From: Patellaria atrata CBS 101060 | Taxonomy: Eukaryota; Ascomycota; Dothideomycetes; Patellariales; Patellariaceae | Assembly: GCA_010093705.1 (NCBI GenBank) | Contig: MU006096.1 | Span: 1,380,483 to 1,444,482, forward strand | Reading direction: 5' to 3' | DNA length: 64,000 nucleotides | Shown here: positions 22,761-34,784 of the stretch, in pieces | Position numbering within the stretch: position 1 is the stretch's first letter | Layout of the letters: the number at the start of each line of letters is the position of its first letter | Made by a program: the position numbers and the translations under genes | Notes under the pieces: generated by a model | The model's database searches: none | Seen by the model: only the letters and a program-made list of their open reading frames with translations | Told to the model about the DNA's origin: nothing

Positions 22761-25106
22761 TCATAGCTGTACGAGTCCTTTACCATCACCATTTTCCTCC
22801 TCTATAGTCATGTTACCGAAATCCAGCTTCATCAGCAACCTATCGACTCCTCCACCTTTCCAAGGCTCGAAATCTTCTTGTCCTTTATGATCGAATTGAC
22901 GACTGCCAATGCGCTCAACGTCGATTTCACGAAGTCGCCCAACGAGAGATTTCATATCGCTGTCTACGCGCTTACGTGCTCGGTCGAGCTCAAGAGATAT
23001 ATCTTGTTCGTCCTGGGCATAATTTGCGAGCGCATCGACGACCCCATCATCTTCTTCCAGGTCAAGGTTTTGATGAATTCTTTGGAGTCGAACAATGAAA
23101 GCCACGTACTCATCAACATGAATCAAAAAGAGCTGCAAGGTACGAGCAAAAGACACATCTGTCAACAAGAGAGAGTAAACAAGGGCGCTTAGGAATTTGC
23201 GATGTGCTGTAGCAATCGTTTCAGGGTCAAGCTGTACGCGCTCCGATGAAGTCTGACATCGAGGGATACCCGAGCTTCGCAGAGAAGAATCCGATCTCAT
23301 GCTCGTACGGAGAAGGTCTTTGGTGATGCCATCTATGGATTCGGAGGACGTTTGTCTACCTGGATTATCGGCATTCTCATCATGCGCAGTCAACCACCCA
23401 TAGAGATGCTTCCATGATTCCCGAACAACTTCACCTTCGAAGTAAGCTCCAATCTCGGAAAGTAAGAACACGGCGGAACCGCAGCTTGCCCAAACTTTAC
23501 GCATCGCCATTCTACGTGCTCGAGCCCGTTCTCGGCGTTGTTTAAGTAACTTCTGACCTGCTGCACTAGTACTTTGAGGAGGTCCCATCGGCGATGGATG
23601 ATCTCGTCTAAGGGAGCTCTGTTTCCATAGGTCTGCAAGATGTATATGCGAACGACGGATTCCAAGGAGATAAGAATGAACAGTCGAATATATATCAACT
23701 TCAGAAATGGTAAGAAACAGGTCTAGAGGGGGCGGCACAACAAAAGAAAGGTTAACCGGGACAGATAACAACAGGTCATTGAAGACAATGTTGGGAATCT
23801 GGGGCAAAATCTCGTTCTCTAGCGCTCTTCCAGGTGTAGCTGGTCGACTAGACTTCGAGTTGGGAATTGTTAAGTGAATTAACTCTCTGGCCAAGTCTAG
23901 TAGATCATCCATCATATCTTCTTCATTTATGAGGGAGGACAATACTGCCCATGTTTTTGACAGAACTGCATTAACTTCTCCTTCTTTGAGAAGAACATCA
24001 TGGAGACCTGCAATACGTCTTGTAGATTGTAAACTAGGCCTTCGATGTCGCGATTTGATACATTCATCGGCTTCTGCTATGAGATTAACTGCAAACTCTC
24101 CTCGACCGAGAAGAAAGAACTGTTGCAGCAACAAAAGTGCCTGCACAATTTTAGACAAGGGGAGAAGTTGCCGTAAAGTATTACGAGACAACGAGGTCCG
24201 TATTGTTGATATTGATTCTGCTAGTCGCGCAGAGATTATTGGTACTTCGATGCCCGAGAGATACTGCAGATGGGTGGGAACCAGAGCCAGTTCTGAAGCG
24301 ACACCCCCTCCATACCCGGAAAGTGCTGGACCATTTCGACTCCTGATTTGATTGAGAGACTTCCCAATAAATAAGACTGAGGAGACGGTCTGTGTAGATA
24401 CGAATTTGGGCGACAGCTTGTTGACGGATCGAAAGTGAGGAGGTGAGCCCGTGTCCTCACTCTCTATTTGGATGAAGAAGTCTTCTTTTCCGACTGATGG
24501 AATGCGTCCATAGAGTACAAATGTTGAAAGTTGCCTCAACCAGGTAGTCTCAGCAATTTTGCTCAGGCTGAGGGCGACCTCCTCAATGTCAGGATAGCCA
24601 GTCTGGCCCTCCTGCCGCAGTCTGTCAATGATAGCCGCACCGGAGCATGGAGAATCATCTCCTGTAGGTTTGCTTCCGAATTTACGCTCCGGTAGGATAT
24701 AGCATAGTATGTCCCAATACCATTCCATTCTTCTTGTCCATTCGTCGAACTCGCTGACTATTCCAGCTAGAGGGACAATATTGTAAGCGCCAACGATGGA
24801 AGCATCCTTGCGCAAGATTCGTTGCTCCACATCGAGAATCTTTTGCTGGAACTTATCTAAATGTGCAGACCTTATTGCTGTCGCGACGGCGCGACATATA
24901 GTAGACCCATGGGAAGAAGATATTGTCTCAGAGTGGCTTCGGATGTTACGATGGATGTTCGCGAGGTGCTCTATTGACGAAAGGAGAGCCGCTTCAGGAG
25001 GTGATAACAGGGGAAACGGGCTCTCATTGTTATTCCCATGGGACCTAGATTGGTCGAACAGAGCTGAGGGGTGCCCGGATAGACAGAGGAGAATCTCGTG
25101 GAGCAT
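22761..25106 (-). CDS. GCP4: Gamma-tubulin complex component 4-like (Spc97/Spc98 family)
   Basis: A single exon of 781 codons. The N-terminus MLHEILLCLSGHPSALF matches the distinctive start of GCP4 proteins (human GCP4 begins MIHELLLALSGYPG). The GRIP1-like part includes EFDEWTRRMEWYWDILCYIL, and the C-terminal GRIP2 part that contacts gamma-tubulin follows from about residue 500. GCP4 helps assemble ring-shaped gamma-tubulin complexes that nucleate microtubules at spindle pole bodies. It is missing from budding yeast but present in filamentous ascomycetes. It could only be confused with GCP2, 3, 5 or 6, which are longer and start differently. The frame is open throughout, so no intron is needed. 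Confidence 0.9.
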   Translation of the reverse strand: MLHEILLCLSGHPSALFDQSRSHGNNNESPFPLLSPPEAALLSSIEHLANIHRNIRSHSETISSSHGSTICRAVATAIRSAHLDKFQQKILDVEQRILRKDASIVGAYNIVPLAGIVSEFDEWTRRMEWYWDILCYILPERKFGSKPTGDDSPCSGAAIIDRLRQEGQTGYPDIEEVALSLSKIAETTWLRQLSTFVLYGRIPSVGKEDFFIQIESEDTGSPPHFRSVNKLSPKFVSTQTVSSVLFIGKSLNQIRSRNGPALSGYGGGVASELALVPTHLQYLSGIEVPIISARLAESISTIRTSLSRNTLRQLLPLSKIVQALLLLQQFFLLGRGEFAVNLIAEADECIKSRHRRPSLQSTRRIAGLHDVLLKEGEVNAVLSKTWAVLSSLINEEDMMDDLLDLARELIHLTIPNSKSSRPATPGRALENEILPQIPNIVFNDLLLSVPVNLSFVVPPPLDLFLTISEVDIYSTVHSYLLGIRRSHIHLADLWKQSSLRRDHPSPMGPPQSTSAAGQKLLKQRRERARARRMAMRKVWASCGSAVFLLSEIGAYFEGEVVRESWKHLYGWLTAHDENADNPGRQTSSESIDGITKDLLRTSMRSDSSLRSSGIPRCQTSSERVQLDPETIATAHRKFLSALVYSLLLTDVSFARTLQLFLIHVDEYVAFIVRLQRIHQNLDLEEDDGVVDALANYAQDEQDISLELDRARKRVDSDMKSLVGRLREIDVERIGSRQFDHKGQEDFEPWKGGGVDRLLMKLDFGNMTIEEENGDGKGLVQL

Positions 25107-26328
25107 CGCCGCTCTATGTTAGCTGACGATCGAACGGTATCTGTGATACACCGTTAGTTTTGCTGTGCGTTTGAAAGCCTTGTTTATTTTACGGAGCTCC
25201 CAAATCTCCACGCTCAATGTCACGAGCCACTCCTGAAGGGCGAGATTTTGTACGAAGCCTGTGAAGGAATTGTATAAAAACACCAATGAGCTCGAACCGA
25301 CACATTTGATCGTAAGATATTACTTAGCCAAAGAAGTTCGCTTGGTAAAGGAGCATACTCGCCATCGAGCAGGACATACTCGCAATAACTTAAAAGGTAT
25401 CGTGTTACTCGACATAGTTTACTGTACGCGTTTGAGTAGGACTAGGGAAGAATTGAGGTCACGACCGGTTGTCATCTTGGCGAAATGATCTTGCCAAAAC
25501 GTCACAGCGCAATTGACGACAACTTCCTCGCAGCAAGAAGGAACTTTTTGGCCCTCGAACTAAAAGAGACAAGGCCTTTCAGCCCTCATTATTTTCCGTA
25601 TTATCACCTCCATTATCTCCGTTCGCAACCTAACTACTATACTGAACATCAACCGGGACTGATTAAACTCCGAACTGCTGAATACATCTCTGCAGTTTGC
25701 ACTTCTTGTTAAGACAATTCTGTATACGGACCGACTAATTTGTTTACTTTGAAGTCCGGCATCTCGAGAGAACCCATAAGAGAGTGAGGAATACTGCGAA
25801 AAAAGGGGAAGGTGGGGGGGGGGGGGGGGGGGGGGGGGGGGATGGATGAGAAGGGGTTGGGAGGGGTAGTTGCAGATATAGGACTACAACCATGTCGATA
25901 TCACTTCACTCTCGAACCAAAACGTGCTCATCTGGAATCTTGAATAATGAACCGTTGTGTAACCTCCGGCCGTCATGCAGACCATCGATGATCGACGAGG
26001 GTCTCAGCTACATCGACAAAAACGGTGTGCCATTATACGCAAGGGGTATTTGATTCGCAAGTCACGAAGAAAGAGACTTGTGCGATGCATGTAAGATATG
26101 GTCGTCAAAGTGTATATTTTTGTATCCTTTCGATCTTCAGATCGTGTAGTATGTTATACAGGTATCAAAAGTAAGGAAAAGAGCATCCCATTCCGATAAT
26201 CAGGTGCATAGCCATGCCAGACAATTCATCATGTTCTTCCATGGCGTGATCATCACGCAGTCGGAAAACACGCCGCCCAAATGGAAGCCATTGAAGAAAC
26301 AGAAGAGAATCCCGTTATGGGGCAGGAT
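25107..26328. other. Intergenic with a poly-G run
   Basis: 1.2 kb between GCP4 and the small protein gene. It contains a G28 run at 25814-25841. No gene supported. Confidence 0.6.
25814..25841. repeat. Poly-G run (28 G)
   Basis: Uninterrupted run of 28 guanines. Such tracts can form G-quadruplexes and are error-prone in assembly. Confidence 0.9.
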
Positions 26329-26817
26329 CTAATTCCAACCCTTTTGAAAGATGAGTCAGTATAGGAATGGTATTGACGTGATGGTCGTATTCTTACCTTC
26401 TCCTTGAGCTTCTCGTGGTATGCTTTATCCCTCGTCGATCCCTTGATATGACTGTCACGGGAGTTGGGTGTTGCGTAGATGCTACCCTTTCGCTTCTGGA
26501 ATTGTGAAGGAGGTACCTTCGATGCGTCCCAGTTGTCGCTCATGCGTCTGGCACCCGAGGGGCTGTCGGAAGATGGTGACATGTCATCGCTACCAGAGAC
26601 CTTTTCCAAGTCACCTGCGAAGGGGTCATTTCCCGCTTCACGCTCGGAGGCGAAAGGATCTTGGGCTAATGATGAGAGGTCAGCGGGGAGATCCTTTATG
26701 AAAGACCAACGATGACCAAGTACGGGGGTGGTGGGAATTTGAGGCACAAGGGGCGACGACAGTATGGTTGAGAGGTCATGATAGCATACCTGCTTGATTT
26801 TGGTTTTCTGCTGCCAT
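26329..26817 (-). CDS. Small conserved fungal protein (102 aa), function unknown
   Basis: Three exons, complement(26790-26817, 26397-26665, 26329-26340), with introns of 124 and 56 nt, give 102 aa ending HEKLKEKGWN. The last exon has only 12 nt (GGT TGG AAT TAG), set by a GTAAGA donor and AAAAG acceptor. The block NWDASKVPPSQFQKRKGSIY followed by ATPNSRD is, as I remember it, shared by a family of short hydrophilic ascomycete proteins of undefined role. The first half is acidic and Ser/Pro-rich (SDDMSPSSDSPSG); no membrane span or signal is present. The composition suggests an intrinsically disordered, abundant or stress-related protein, which is inference. Reading through intron 2 would give a longer, unconvincing end. 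Confidence 0.75.
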
Positions 26818-29042
26818 TGTGGTACCTCGTTGGATGTGTGTTTTGGTATGTAGAGTTTGGATGGTCTGAGTGAATAATGTTTTCGGACTGTTTTGTTTTA
26901 AGTTTGGTGTTTGAGAAGGAGGTCAAGATCGATGAAAGAGCGATCTTGGGGATCTTTATATACAGTCAACGTAAGGAGGGGTGCGTCCAATCCAGCATGA
27001 CGATGGGCAGGCCGCTTGCTCAGCTGGCATATTGATTTGCACGGATTTTACGCCTCTTGTCTAGGATATCATCCCATAGGAATTTGGGACACAATATGCA
27101 ATTGGGTAGACCGCAAGCGTGCCTTCTGGATGGAGGTTGATAGTGAGAAACAAAGGAGATACAGCTAACTACGTCAGGCTGTAGATCTAATCCACCATTC
27201 GCTACCAAGTGGGCAAATCGCAATGATTGCACTTAATAACGACCACACACCATCAATCTTCTTTTGTGACTGGATGATAGAGCGGACCTTTTGGTTGGAG
27301 CACTGCCTCAAGTATGCAAACTAAAGTCAACTAACCCGAGCCCTTGGTGTGACAAGGGGAACTACGAGAGAAGCGTGTTGAGGGAATTCCGGTGGTGGAA
27401 AAGACGAAGCTGAGTGGATAAAGACTTAAGTGGCATTCTGTGTGCATGTACTTGTACTGTGTAATGTTTTAGATTCTCTGAATATTTTCTTATCATCTCA
27501 AGGATGAAGTGCCATGACGACGACTCTGTCCATCTTTCTCCGCTTTTGGTAAAGGGGATGCCCATCCGATACTTCAGTCCAATAACAAGCCATAGGAGCC
27601 CGTCGGTGATGGTGAGAGGAAGTTCTTGTGCGGTCTGGCCCATGATTTTTCTAGTCCCTTGTCACATGAAGGTGGCCTTCGTGCATAGATTAGATTGCCT
27701 CTCTTACAGAACGCCTTCAGATACGAGAATGAGAAGAACAAGAAGAAGAAGAAGCTGTTCTCTGACGGGGTTAGTGTTGTCATCACCTAACTACCTTAGG
27801 TAAGGTAAACGTACCCCAGATTTTAAAATCGCCTTGTTGCCCCTCCTTACCCCTCCTCCACCATAAATCTACGTAAGCCCTTCTACCATCTTGCTCTCAG
27901 ACTTCCATTATTGGGAATCCGATATGCCAATTTCGAGAGCAAAGAAACGACATCAATATCGCTAATCTAATGGTTTGATTGCGGAGAACCATGGGTAAAA
28001 CTAATTCTAATATTGGATAGCACAGATATTAGTGAAGCATCAGTACCCGCTTTCTCCGAAAAACCAACGCCCCTTGCTGATATTTGGAGTTACCCGCTGC
28101 ACATGTGATGTAACTAGAAGTACGGGCGTAGATGTTCGCTGTACGGAAATTTCGATATCAACTCCTTAGCTTCGAAGACGTTATCTATCGATCATACTGT
28201 ACACCAATGTCGATCTCTACAACTAGCCTGAAGCTTTCATCTTTAGAATTGCTTGTATAACGGACGAGAAATGTGATAATAGTCTGCATGCCTAGCCGGG
28301 CAGTGCAAACTTTGCCTAACCGTGGCCAAAATCCAAGAGTGCTTGCTTCTTTCAAATATCTGAGCCCGACTTATTAGAAATAATAGTCAAGGCGACGCTG
28401 AAGTCTTACTGTGGGGAGCGCTGAACAGCACCTGAATCGCTCACGGCAGTCTGATTTCGAAGAGCGAGACTTAAGGTACTGGAACTATGTTGTATACACT
28501 TCCGTACGTCAGACTAAGTACTTGTGATGGCTGAGAAATCAAGAAAGCTACCAGTCCCAGGGAAAGAAGTACGAGAGAACGCCGAGACGGATATCGTAGA
28601 AGATCTCGAAATGTCATCTAATGCGTGGAGATGGCGTCAAACCTCATCACATGGAGGAACGACCGCTCACAGCTGACATGTCGCGGTTGAACGCGGGCTG
28701 ACAGCTTCATGAACATCCGTGGACCTAATCTAGGGTATCGGCATGACACGAGCGTACAGAAGTCTGATTAGCGACTATTCCTGTGAGGCGCCAGTGAACG
28801 CTATTGAGAAGCTAAGGTAAGGTTGTAAATGCTAGAAGTACCTATAGGAGGCCTACCATAACCCAGTGGCAGATGTCAACATGGAACAATTATATCTTAT
28901 TAGTAGTGGGAGGAACAGACAGCCTTGATTATACATTCTTCCGAACTAATGTGTCCTCAATGTTTCGAGAATCAATCCTTTTTAATCTACCAGTCCCTTC
29001 GTCGCTCAAACGCCAAGCAATGCTGGTCTTCGTCGGAGGTAC
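26818..29042. other. Large intergenic stretch
   Basis: 2.2 kb, promoter of the 102-aa protein at the left and 3' end of DDB1 at the right. It holds a palindromic CCTTAGGTAAGG near 27793-27804 and another TAAGGTAAGG at 28814-28823. No gene supported. Confidence 0.5.
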
Positions 29043-32000
29043 TCATCTCAGTCTCCTCAGACCCTCAACTAATTCCTTGACCTCTTCGACTCCCATTCCC
29101 AAACCAGTGATGCAACGCTCCTGTACCTCAGCATCCACGTCTAGAAATTTCTCCACCAATTCACCGTCTACAAAACGCATCGGCTCTTTGCTCTCACGGA
29201 GCCGAGTCTTGAAAGCACGGTATTGTTGGAAAGGTACATGTCCCGGACTCTGCACGCAGTCCGCGAGATTGCTCTGCAATGTCATCAAGACATTTTGGAA
29301 CTTTGGCGTAATGAGCGCAAGTAAGTAAATAGAACCCTCGACAGTTGCCACGAGACCCCTCGGCACAACCGCAGCATCTGGTGATGTAGCGACATCGATT
29401 CGCCGGATCTTGTTGATCATCTCGCTTAATCGCATCTCTGAACTGACGACTAGTCTTCGCTTATCTTCGTTGGTGACCCCTTGGACATCCCGATACAGGA
29501 TCCTTAGATTGCCTTCAACATCACTTTCCACATAGGTGTTTTCGGCAAGTTCTGCAACTGCGGTTGACCAGACAGTTTCAAAGTGGCGGGCGATCTCCAC
29601 GAGCGTGTCTGGTAACCCGCCGGTTCCAGGGGTGAATTCAACAATGGAAAGGGACCTCATCATGTCGGCGATCGCAATGGTGCGACCTGTAACAACAATA
29701 TCGATGGGAGCAGTGGAGGTACGGTAACTTGCGGTCTTCTTGAGGGATGGAGTAGATGTTGAGGTGTATTCAAACTTGTAGATAACGATCTATCAATCAT
29801 TAGCACCCCAATAGCTTTCCTCCCGTGTTAGAACAACGTACTGTTTTCATAAGTGCAGCAACGATTTTGCCTTCCATGATCCCTAAGCACCTACAAGCGC
29901 CCATCACCTGAACCTCAGTCACTACTTTCAACAACCGATCCTCGGTGACTTCAAAAACAAGAATTCGGCCCCTCGCGGTCTCCTCACTGGGATCATCGAG
30001 GTACGCTGTACCGACAACGAATCGTTCAGCAAGGCCGCCAGAGCCATCGTTCAACTCAGCTCGAATGACACTTTCGACAAGCTCATCTTCATTCAGCGCG
30101 AATGTGTCCAGCTCCTTGAAGATAACTTCGTCTACGAGCTTGAAGAAGCTCTCCACGATTTCCTCTTTGTCCTTAAGCGTACGTTTTATTGTCCCTAGAC
30201 CGAAGCCCTTGAGTGAGGGAGAGTACGCTATCCGACGAACTGTTTGGTTGACCGCCATTGTCTGTACATGAGTTGTCCGCTCAGGGTCAATGACAGCTAT
30301 CCTAATATCTTCTGAAGTCGCGATGGCTACTGCTCCTGGATACGCTTCAGCATCGAACGGACAGACGGAGGTGGCTTTCTCAGCCGTCACTGACGAATAG
30401 ATTATACGCCCTTCGGAACCGTAGATTAAGCTGGGATGCTCACATGTAGCGAAGACATTGTACAAGCCAATTCCTCTTGGTAGTTCCCGAAAGCTTGCCT
30501 GCTGTGTTCCGAGTACGATACTTTTCCTCTCTGAGAGCGCGTACATGGCCAGGTCCACGGAGTATGTGATCACATTGCCATCTGCTAAAGCTATGAATAG
30601 TGTAGGTGGCTTACCTGGTATTACTTGCGTAAGAAGCAATGATCTCGGAATAGCAACCTCATCATCGGCTACAATCACCGTTTCGATTACTTCAAGATTG
30701 TCTAGGGTCAGGAATGACACGACCGGTCCTTCCCAGAAGCCGACCGCGCAAATATTGGGAGCAATGTCCGGTAGTGTCAGGCAAGAAACTTGACTTTCGC
30801 CCCTAAATACTTTTTTAGACCTTACACTTACGTCGTTTCCAACACTCAATATGACCAAATGGGTGCCGCCAATGGCAACAGCGACGTGATCGTCATTTGC
30901 AGCAACTGCGGTAATCGATTGAGAGTTGGGTACAGTCCAGGCGCCCGTTTTCATACCGCTGTCCAAATCTATCACCTGTACAGTAGTGTTCGTAATCTGA
31001 AGTAGTCGGTTACTCGGGAGATTTCCCGCATGGAGAGTTGAGTCTGAAAGGTCTAATCCTTTGAAATCATCCACCTCCTCGACATCCCCATCCCCACTGA
31101 AGCGGAAAACTCGGGTCTCTCCGATCAACGAAACTAGTAGAGTATCCTCAAATCTTGAAGTATGATCCGATTTCAGCTCGAACATGTTCAAGATGTGGCC
31201 CATTTCGCATAGAACACCGAGATCTTCCAGACCTACACCGCTCCGCACACTCCTGAGACTACCATCTTGATATGCGCCGCTACAGGTTACGAGTCGCGCT
31301 TGACCGGTAGAATATTCGTTGCTATAACCCTCTCCAGAGCGGTTTCCCATGTCCATGATTGTGAAGTCCAGGATAGGACCAAGGTTATTGAATGTTTGGA
31401 GTATTTCGATTGACCCTTCTATAATCTGTATGACTTGCGAGTCACCTTGGTGCGATCCAACGAATATTCTTCCCGCATCTAGATAAACCAGAGTAGATGC
31501 TCTGGACGTTTGCCCTAGGACGTCCAGTTTCCAGTCTATCACGGCGTTCTTCTTATTCAGAATTAGCATCAAAAGATATAATCTTCCATAATCATCAGCG
31601 AGGATAAATCTTTGATTGTCAATCCGCTCCCAACAAACGAATATGGTAGCTTCATCGAGAGGCAGACTAAACGCTTCCTCAGTGATATCGTCGATATAAG
31701 TGATGAGAGTTTCGCAAAGTATTAAGATACCATCTGGTTACGTCAGCTTTTCCGTGATACTAAATCTCGTTTAAACGTACATGCGGGCTCCGATACCGGT
31801 ATTATATGGCTGGCCCCGAGGTTGATTTCTTCCTCATATCCGTGTGCGTCTTCAAGGTCCACGCTTCCTGCTTCGTTACCCATACCCGGGTCGTACACAA
31901 GGTGCCGAAACTTGAGATACACTCGCTGTGAAAGATTGTTTTGATATAATATTACCATCTTGGGTCTGTGTAATTTTCGTTGCAAAAATGCCGAGCTTCT

Positions 32001-32567
32001 TACAAACAGTTCTGGAATCCTCGCTGGTAAGGGCTCACCGAGACCTCCAATTTCAGCATTTGGTTTGGTCTTCTTCGTCTTTTGTATGATTGGTATGACA
32101 TTTACCACGCCCTCATAAATCTCCAAAGTGATGAATTTACCACTAGGATCTACTAAGAGTCTGTCTCCAGTCTGAGAGTCTCTCGCACCCTTATCCGCTA
32201 AATCTATATAACTTCGTTCAGTCTGAAATTGCTTGGAATCCGAGTTCCATGACAGGGTGAAGTACATAAACCGGTCGGTCGCGACGAAGAGGTGATCAGT
32301 TTGTGAGGAAGCCGGGCGGATCTTGTGGAGAATCGTGACTTTGCCATATATGGTTCTTGTATATAGTAGAGAAAGTCCATCTTCAGTCTGGTGGTATAGC
32401 TCAAGCCGATTAGCCTTCCTATAAGATCCGGGGTTAGTAGAGAACAATCAAGCTTATATGGATCAATCGTACGCGACGACGAGACATTCTTCATCGGGTG
32501 TCAGCAAATTGAGTTTTATGGCATGCCTGACGCTGGTAGCCCGATGGATTGGCGCGAGGTAGGCCAT
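29043..32567 (-). CDS. DDB1: DNA damage-binding protein 1 (CUL4 adaptor)
   Basis: Four exons, complement(32473-32567, 31781-32418, 29842-31733, 29043-29789), with introns of 54, 47 and 52 nt, give 1123 aa (human DDB1 1140). DDB1 is a three-propeller scaffold that links substrate receptors (DCAFs, DDB2) to the CUL4-RBX1 ubiquitin ligase, working in DNA repair and chromatin control. The N-terminus MAYLAPIHRATSVRHAIKLN is diagnostic, followed by EECLVVAKANRLELY across the first splice. Family blocks ERIDNQRFILADDYGRLYLL, SRASTLVYLDAG and VGSHQGDSQVI lie in propeller A/C. The C-terminal helical domain ends with FVDGELVEKFLDVD and EGLRRLR. Rse1 and CPSF-A relatives are ruled out by these blocks. 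Its start faces RPC37 across 249 bp. Confidence 0.97.
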
Positions 32568-32816
32568 GATGCGCTACCAGCAGGATATAAAGGCCTCCGT
32601 AGTCTTCGTCACTTGCACTCCGAACGTGAAGGGACAGAATGAAGTAGACAACTCCAATGTTTATGCCGTGCATGTAGTCTGCCTGTAGCTGTAGGTCGCC
32701 TTAGCTCGGGCGGAATGAATTCCGAGATGCTACCCCGCTAAGGGCATGAATAATTCTGGCAGCTTTTTCTTTTAGAGCTCGAAAAGTTCACGTCCAACTT
32801 TTATTTCTATATAATC
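32568..32816. promoter_or_regulatory. Shared divergent promoter region of DDB1 and RPC37
   Basis: Only 249 bp separate the two start codons, so both core promoters and 5' leaders must fit here. A CT/T-rich tract lies just before the RPC37 start (about 32763-32812). Confidence 0.7.
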
Positions 32817-33928
32817 ATGCCACGTAAGTATTCCCCTTATCCGCTTCCTAATAGGTCTCTCTATTGCTATAATGCTCGATCGAAGTACCAAAACACAATC
32901 GCTAACGAAAAGATGGTACAGCTCCCGCTGAGGTTATAGACGATGACCCCGTCGTGGGAGAATACGACGTGTACCTCACACCCGAAGTTGAAGAACAAGT
33001 ATATCTCCTACAATACCCTCACCGTGCACGCGACCAGGCATTATCGTACCAAAACCATGCAGAACCCATGGAACTCCGCATCAAGCCCGCTTCCGGGTTC
33101 ATGGAGCTGGATCTTCCCATCCATGTGCATCACAACTTCGATAAGACAAAAGGGATTAAATGGGGTGAAGCCATGAGAAAATCTAAAGATGACGGTATCA
33201 CGGCATTCGGTATGGCAGGTGGATTTGGAGGTAGTCGCGGCACAATGGTATCCGGGCAGAACGTCAAAAGCAGAACAGCCACAGCGGATCACAATGCCGG
33301 AGACGAATCAGATGAGGACCCGATAGACGCATTACTTGTACGGTTCGATGATGCCAATGACAAGGGACACGTTTTGAACAAACAGACACTGGGTGGTCAA
33401 GTTCTCAAAGACGAGAAGGGCAAACCAATGTATATGCTAGGAGCGTTCCGCGGCGGCGAACTCCATCTGACGAAAGTTACAGGCGTAGTTCAGATGCGAC
33501 CACAGTTTCATCATCTTGATGCTGTGACCCACACGGAGAATGTTAGTCGTCGAAAGGATCGAGAACAGCAGGGTGATGGTCTGCGCGTGAACGAGCCTAA
33601 GTCCGTGAACATGACTATGAAGGTTGCGGATGGTGGAGACATGGAGGGCGTCCTGCTGAGGCAATCTCTTCAATCCCATTACGCGGAGCCTTGGACAAGG
33701 CTGAGATATCATGCAGACACGAGCGCCGAAGCATATGGAACCTACTATGAGAAGCTATTCGTCCAGGACCCACCGAGTGCGCCGATATTGAAATCATCGG
33801 TGAACAACGAGGAATACTTGGAGGCTATCAGTGCACCACGCAATGACCCTAGTGGTCGGGTGAAGAAGAAACCACTTACTGAAAAGCAAATGCGGGTTCT
33901 GGAGGAGAACGAAGGACCAGAGGCATAG
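32817..33928 (+). CDS. RPC37: RNA polymerase III subunit Rpc37/RPC5
   Basis: Two exons: a 7-nt first exon (32817-32823, ATG CCA C) and 32913-33928, joined over an 89-nt intron, give 340 aa. Rpc37 pairs with Rpc53 in a TFIIF-like dimer of Pol III needed for initiation and termination at T-runs. After the acidic start, EYDVYLTPEVEEQVYLLQYP is the Sin/RPC5 domain opening that forms the dimerisation barrel. LGAFRGGELHLTKVTGVVQMRP is the other conserved strand pair. The C-terminus is charged. The short first exon is needed because the second exon has no ATG before the conserved domain in this frame. It diverges from DDB1. Confidence 0.93.
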
Positions 33929-34784
33929 GCTGACATACCTCATCGGCAATAACGTTTACTGTGGGACCAAGGGGATATCACCGCTGTGATGAAAAGTATC
34001 ATGTTCAATGCATGGATGGGCGCTTCTGGGTATTAAGGGATTTCTGCATTCAGAGGGTTGGTGAATCTCTTGACTTGATGCATGGCGATGGCGTTTGTTA
34101 AATATACGGACATCTAAGCATGACCCATATGTCTTCATAAACGATATCATCGAAGCTACCTACCTTTACGATTCCTTATGGTCAATTCTATGCAGAATCC
34201 TGAAGGAATAATAGAACAGCTAATCAGAGTATCGTGAAAGGACAGGGAGATGGACTATAAGCTATCTCATGAATCTATTACTTTGAGTACCTGGACTTTT
34301 TGTATCTTTCGTGTTTTAATCTTTCTGAATCACTCGCCTCGAGCATCCTCAAACTCCCAAATTTCATAAATCACTAGCTTTCGGCAATCATTGCCTGTCG
34401 GCATGTTCTTATCGGCTCGAACTGCCCCTTGAGGTGTGCACGTTGCTGGAAAATCTTTGCCGGTCCCTTCTTCTCCCATTTTCTGCTAGAACTAGCACTC
34501 CTACCGCCAGAGCAACACGATTATTTCATCGGATAAAGATGGTACTGTCAAGAATCCACCGCTAATTGTACTAGATAGCCCAAATCAGGCTCCAAAGCTC
34601 AGCAGCATTTGAGTCGCTGATGGCGCGCTTTCGCACGCCTTTACGGAGTATGGTGACCTCGGCTTAGCTCTAGATAGATGTCAACCGTACCTGTCAGAAA
34701 AGCTACCTAGCATTTCATGTCATTCATAGTCTACTATCACTTACACTCTTGGTCTTAATAAGGTAGAGCCTCAATCCCGACAGC
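33929..34784. other. Intergenic
   Basis: 856 bp between RPC37 and HIBADH. No gene supported. Confidence 0.55.
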
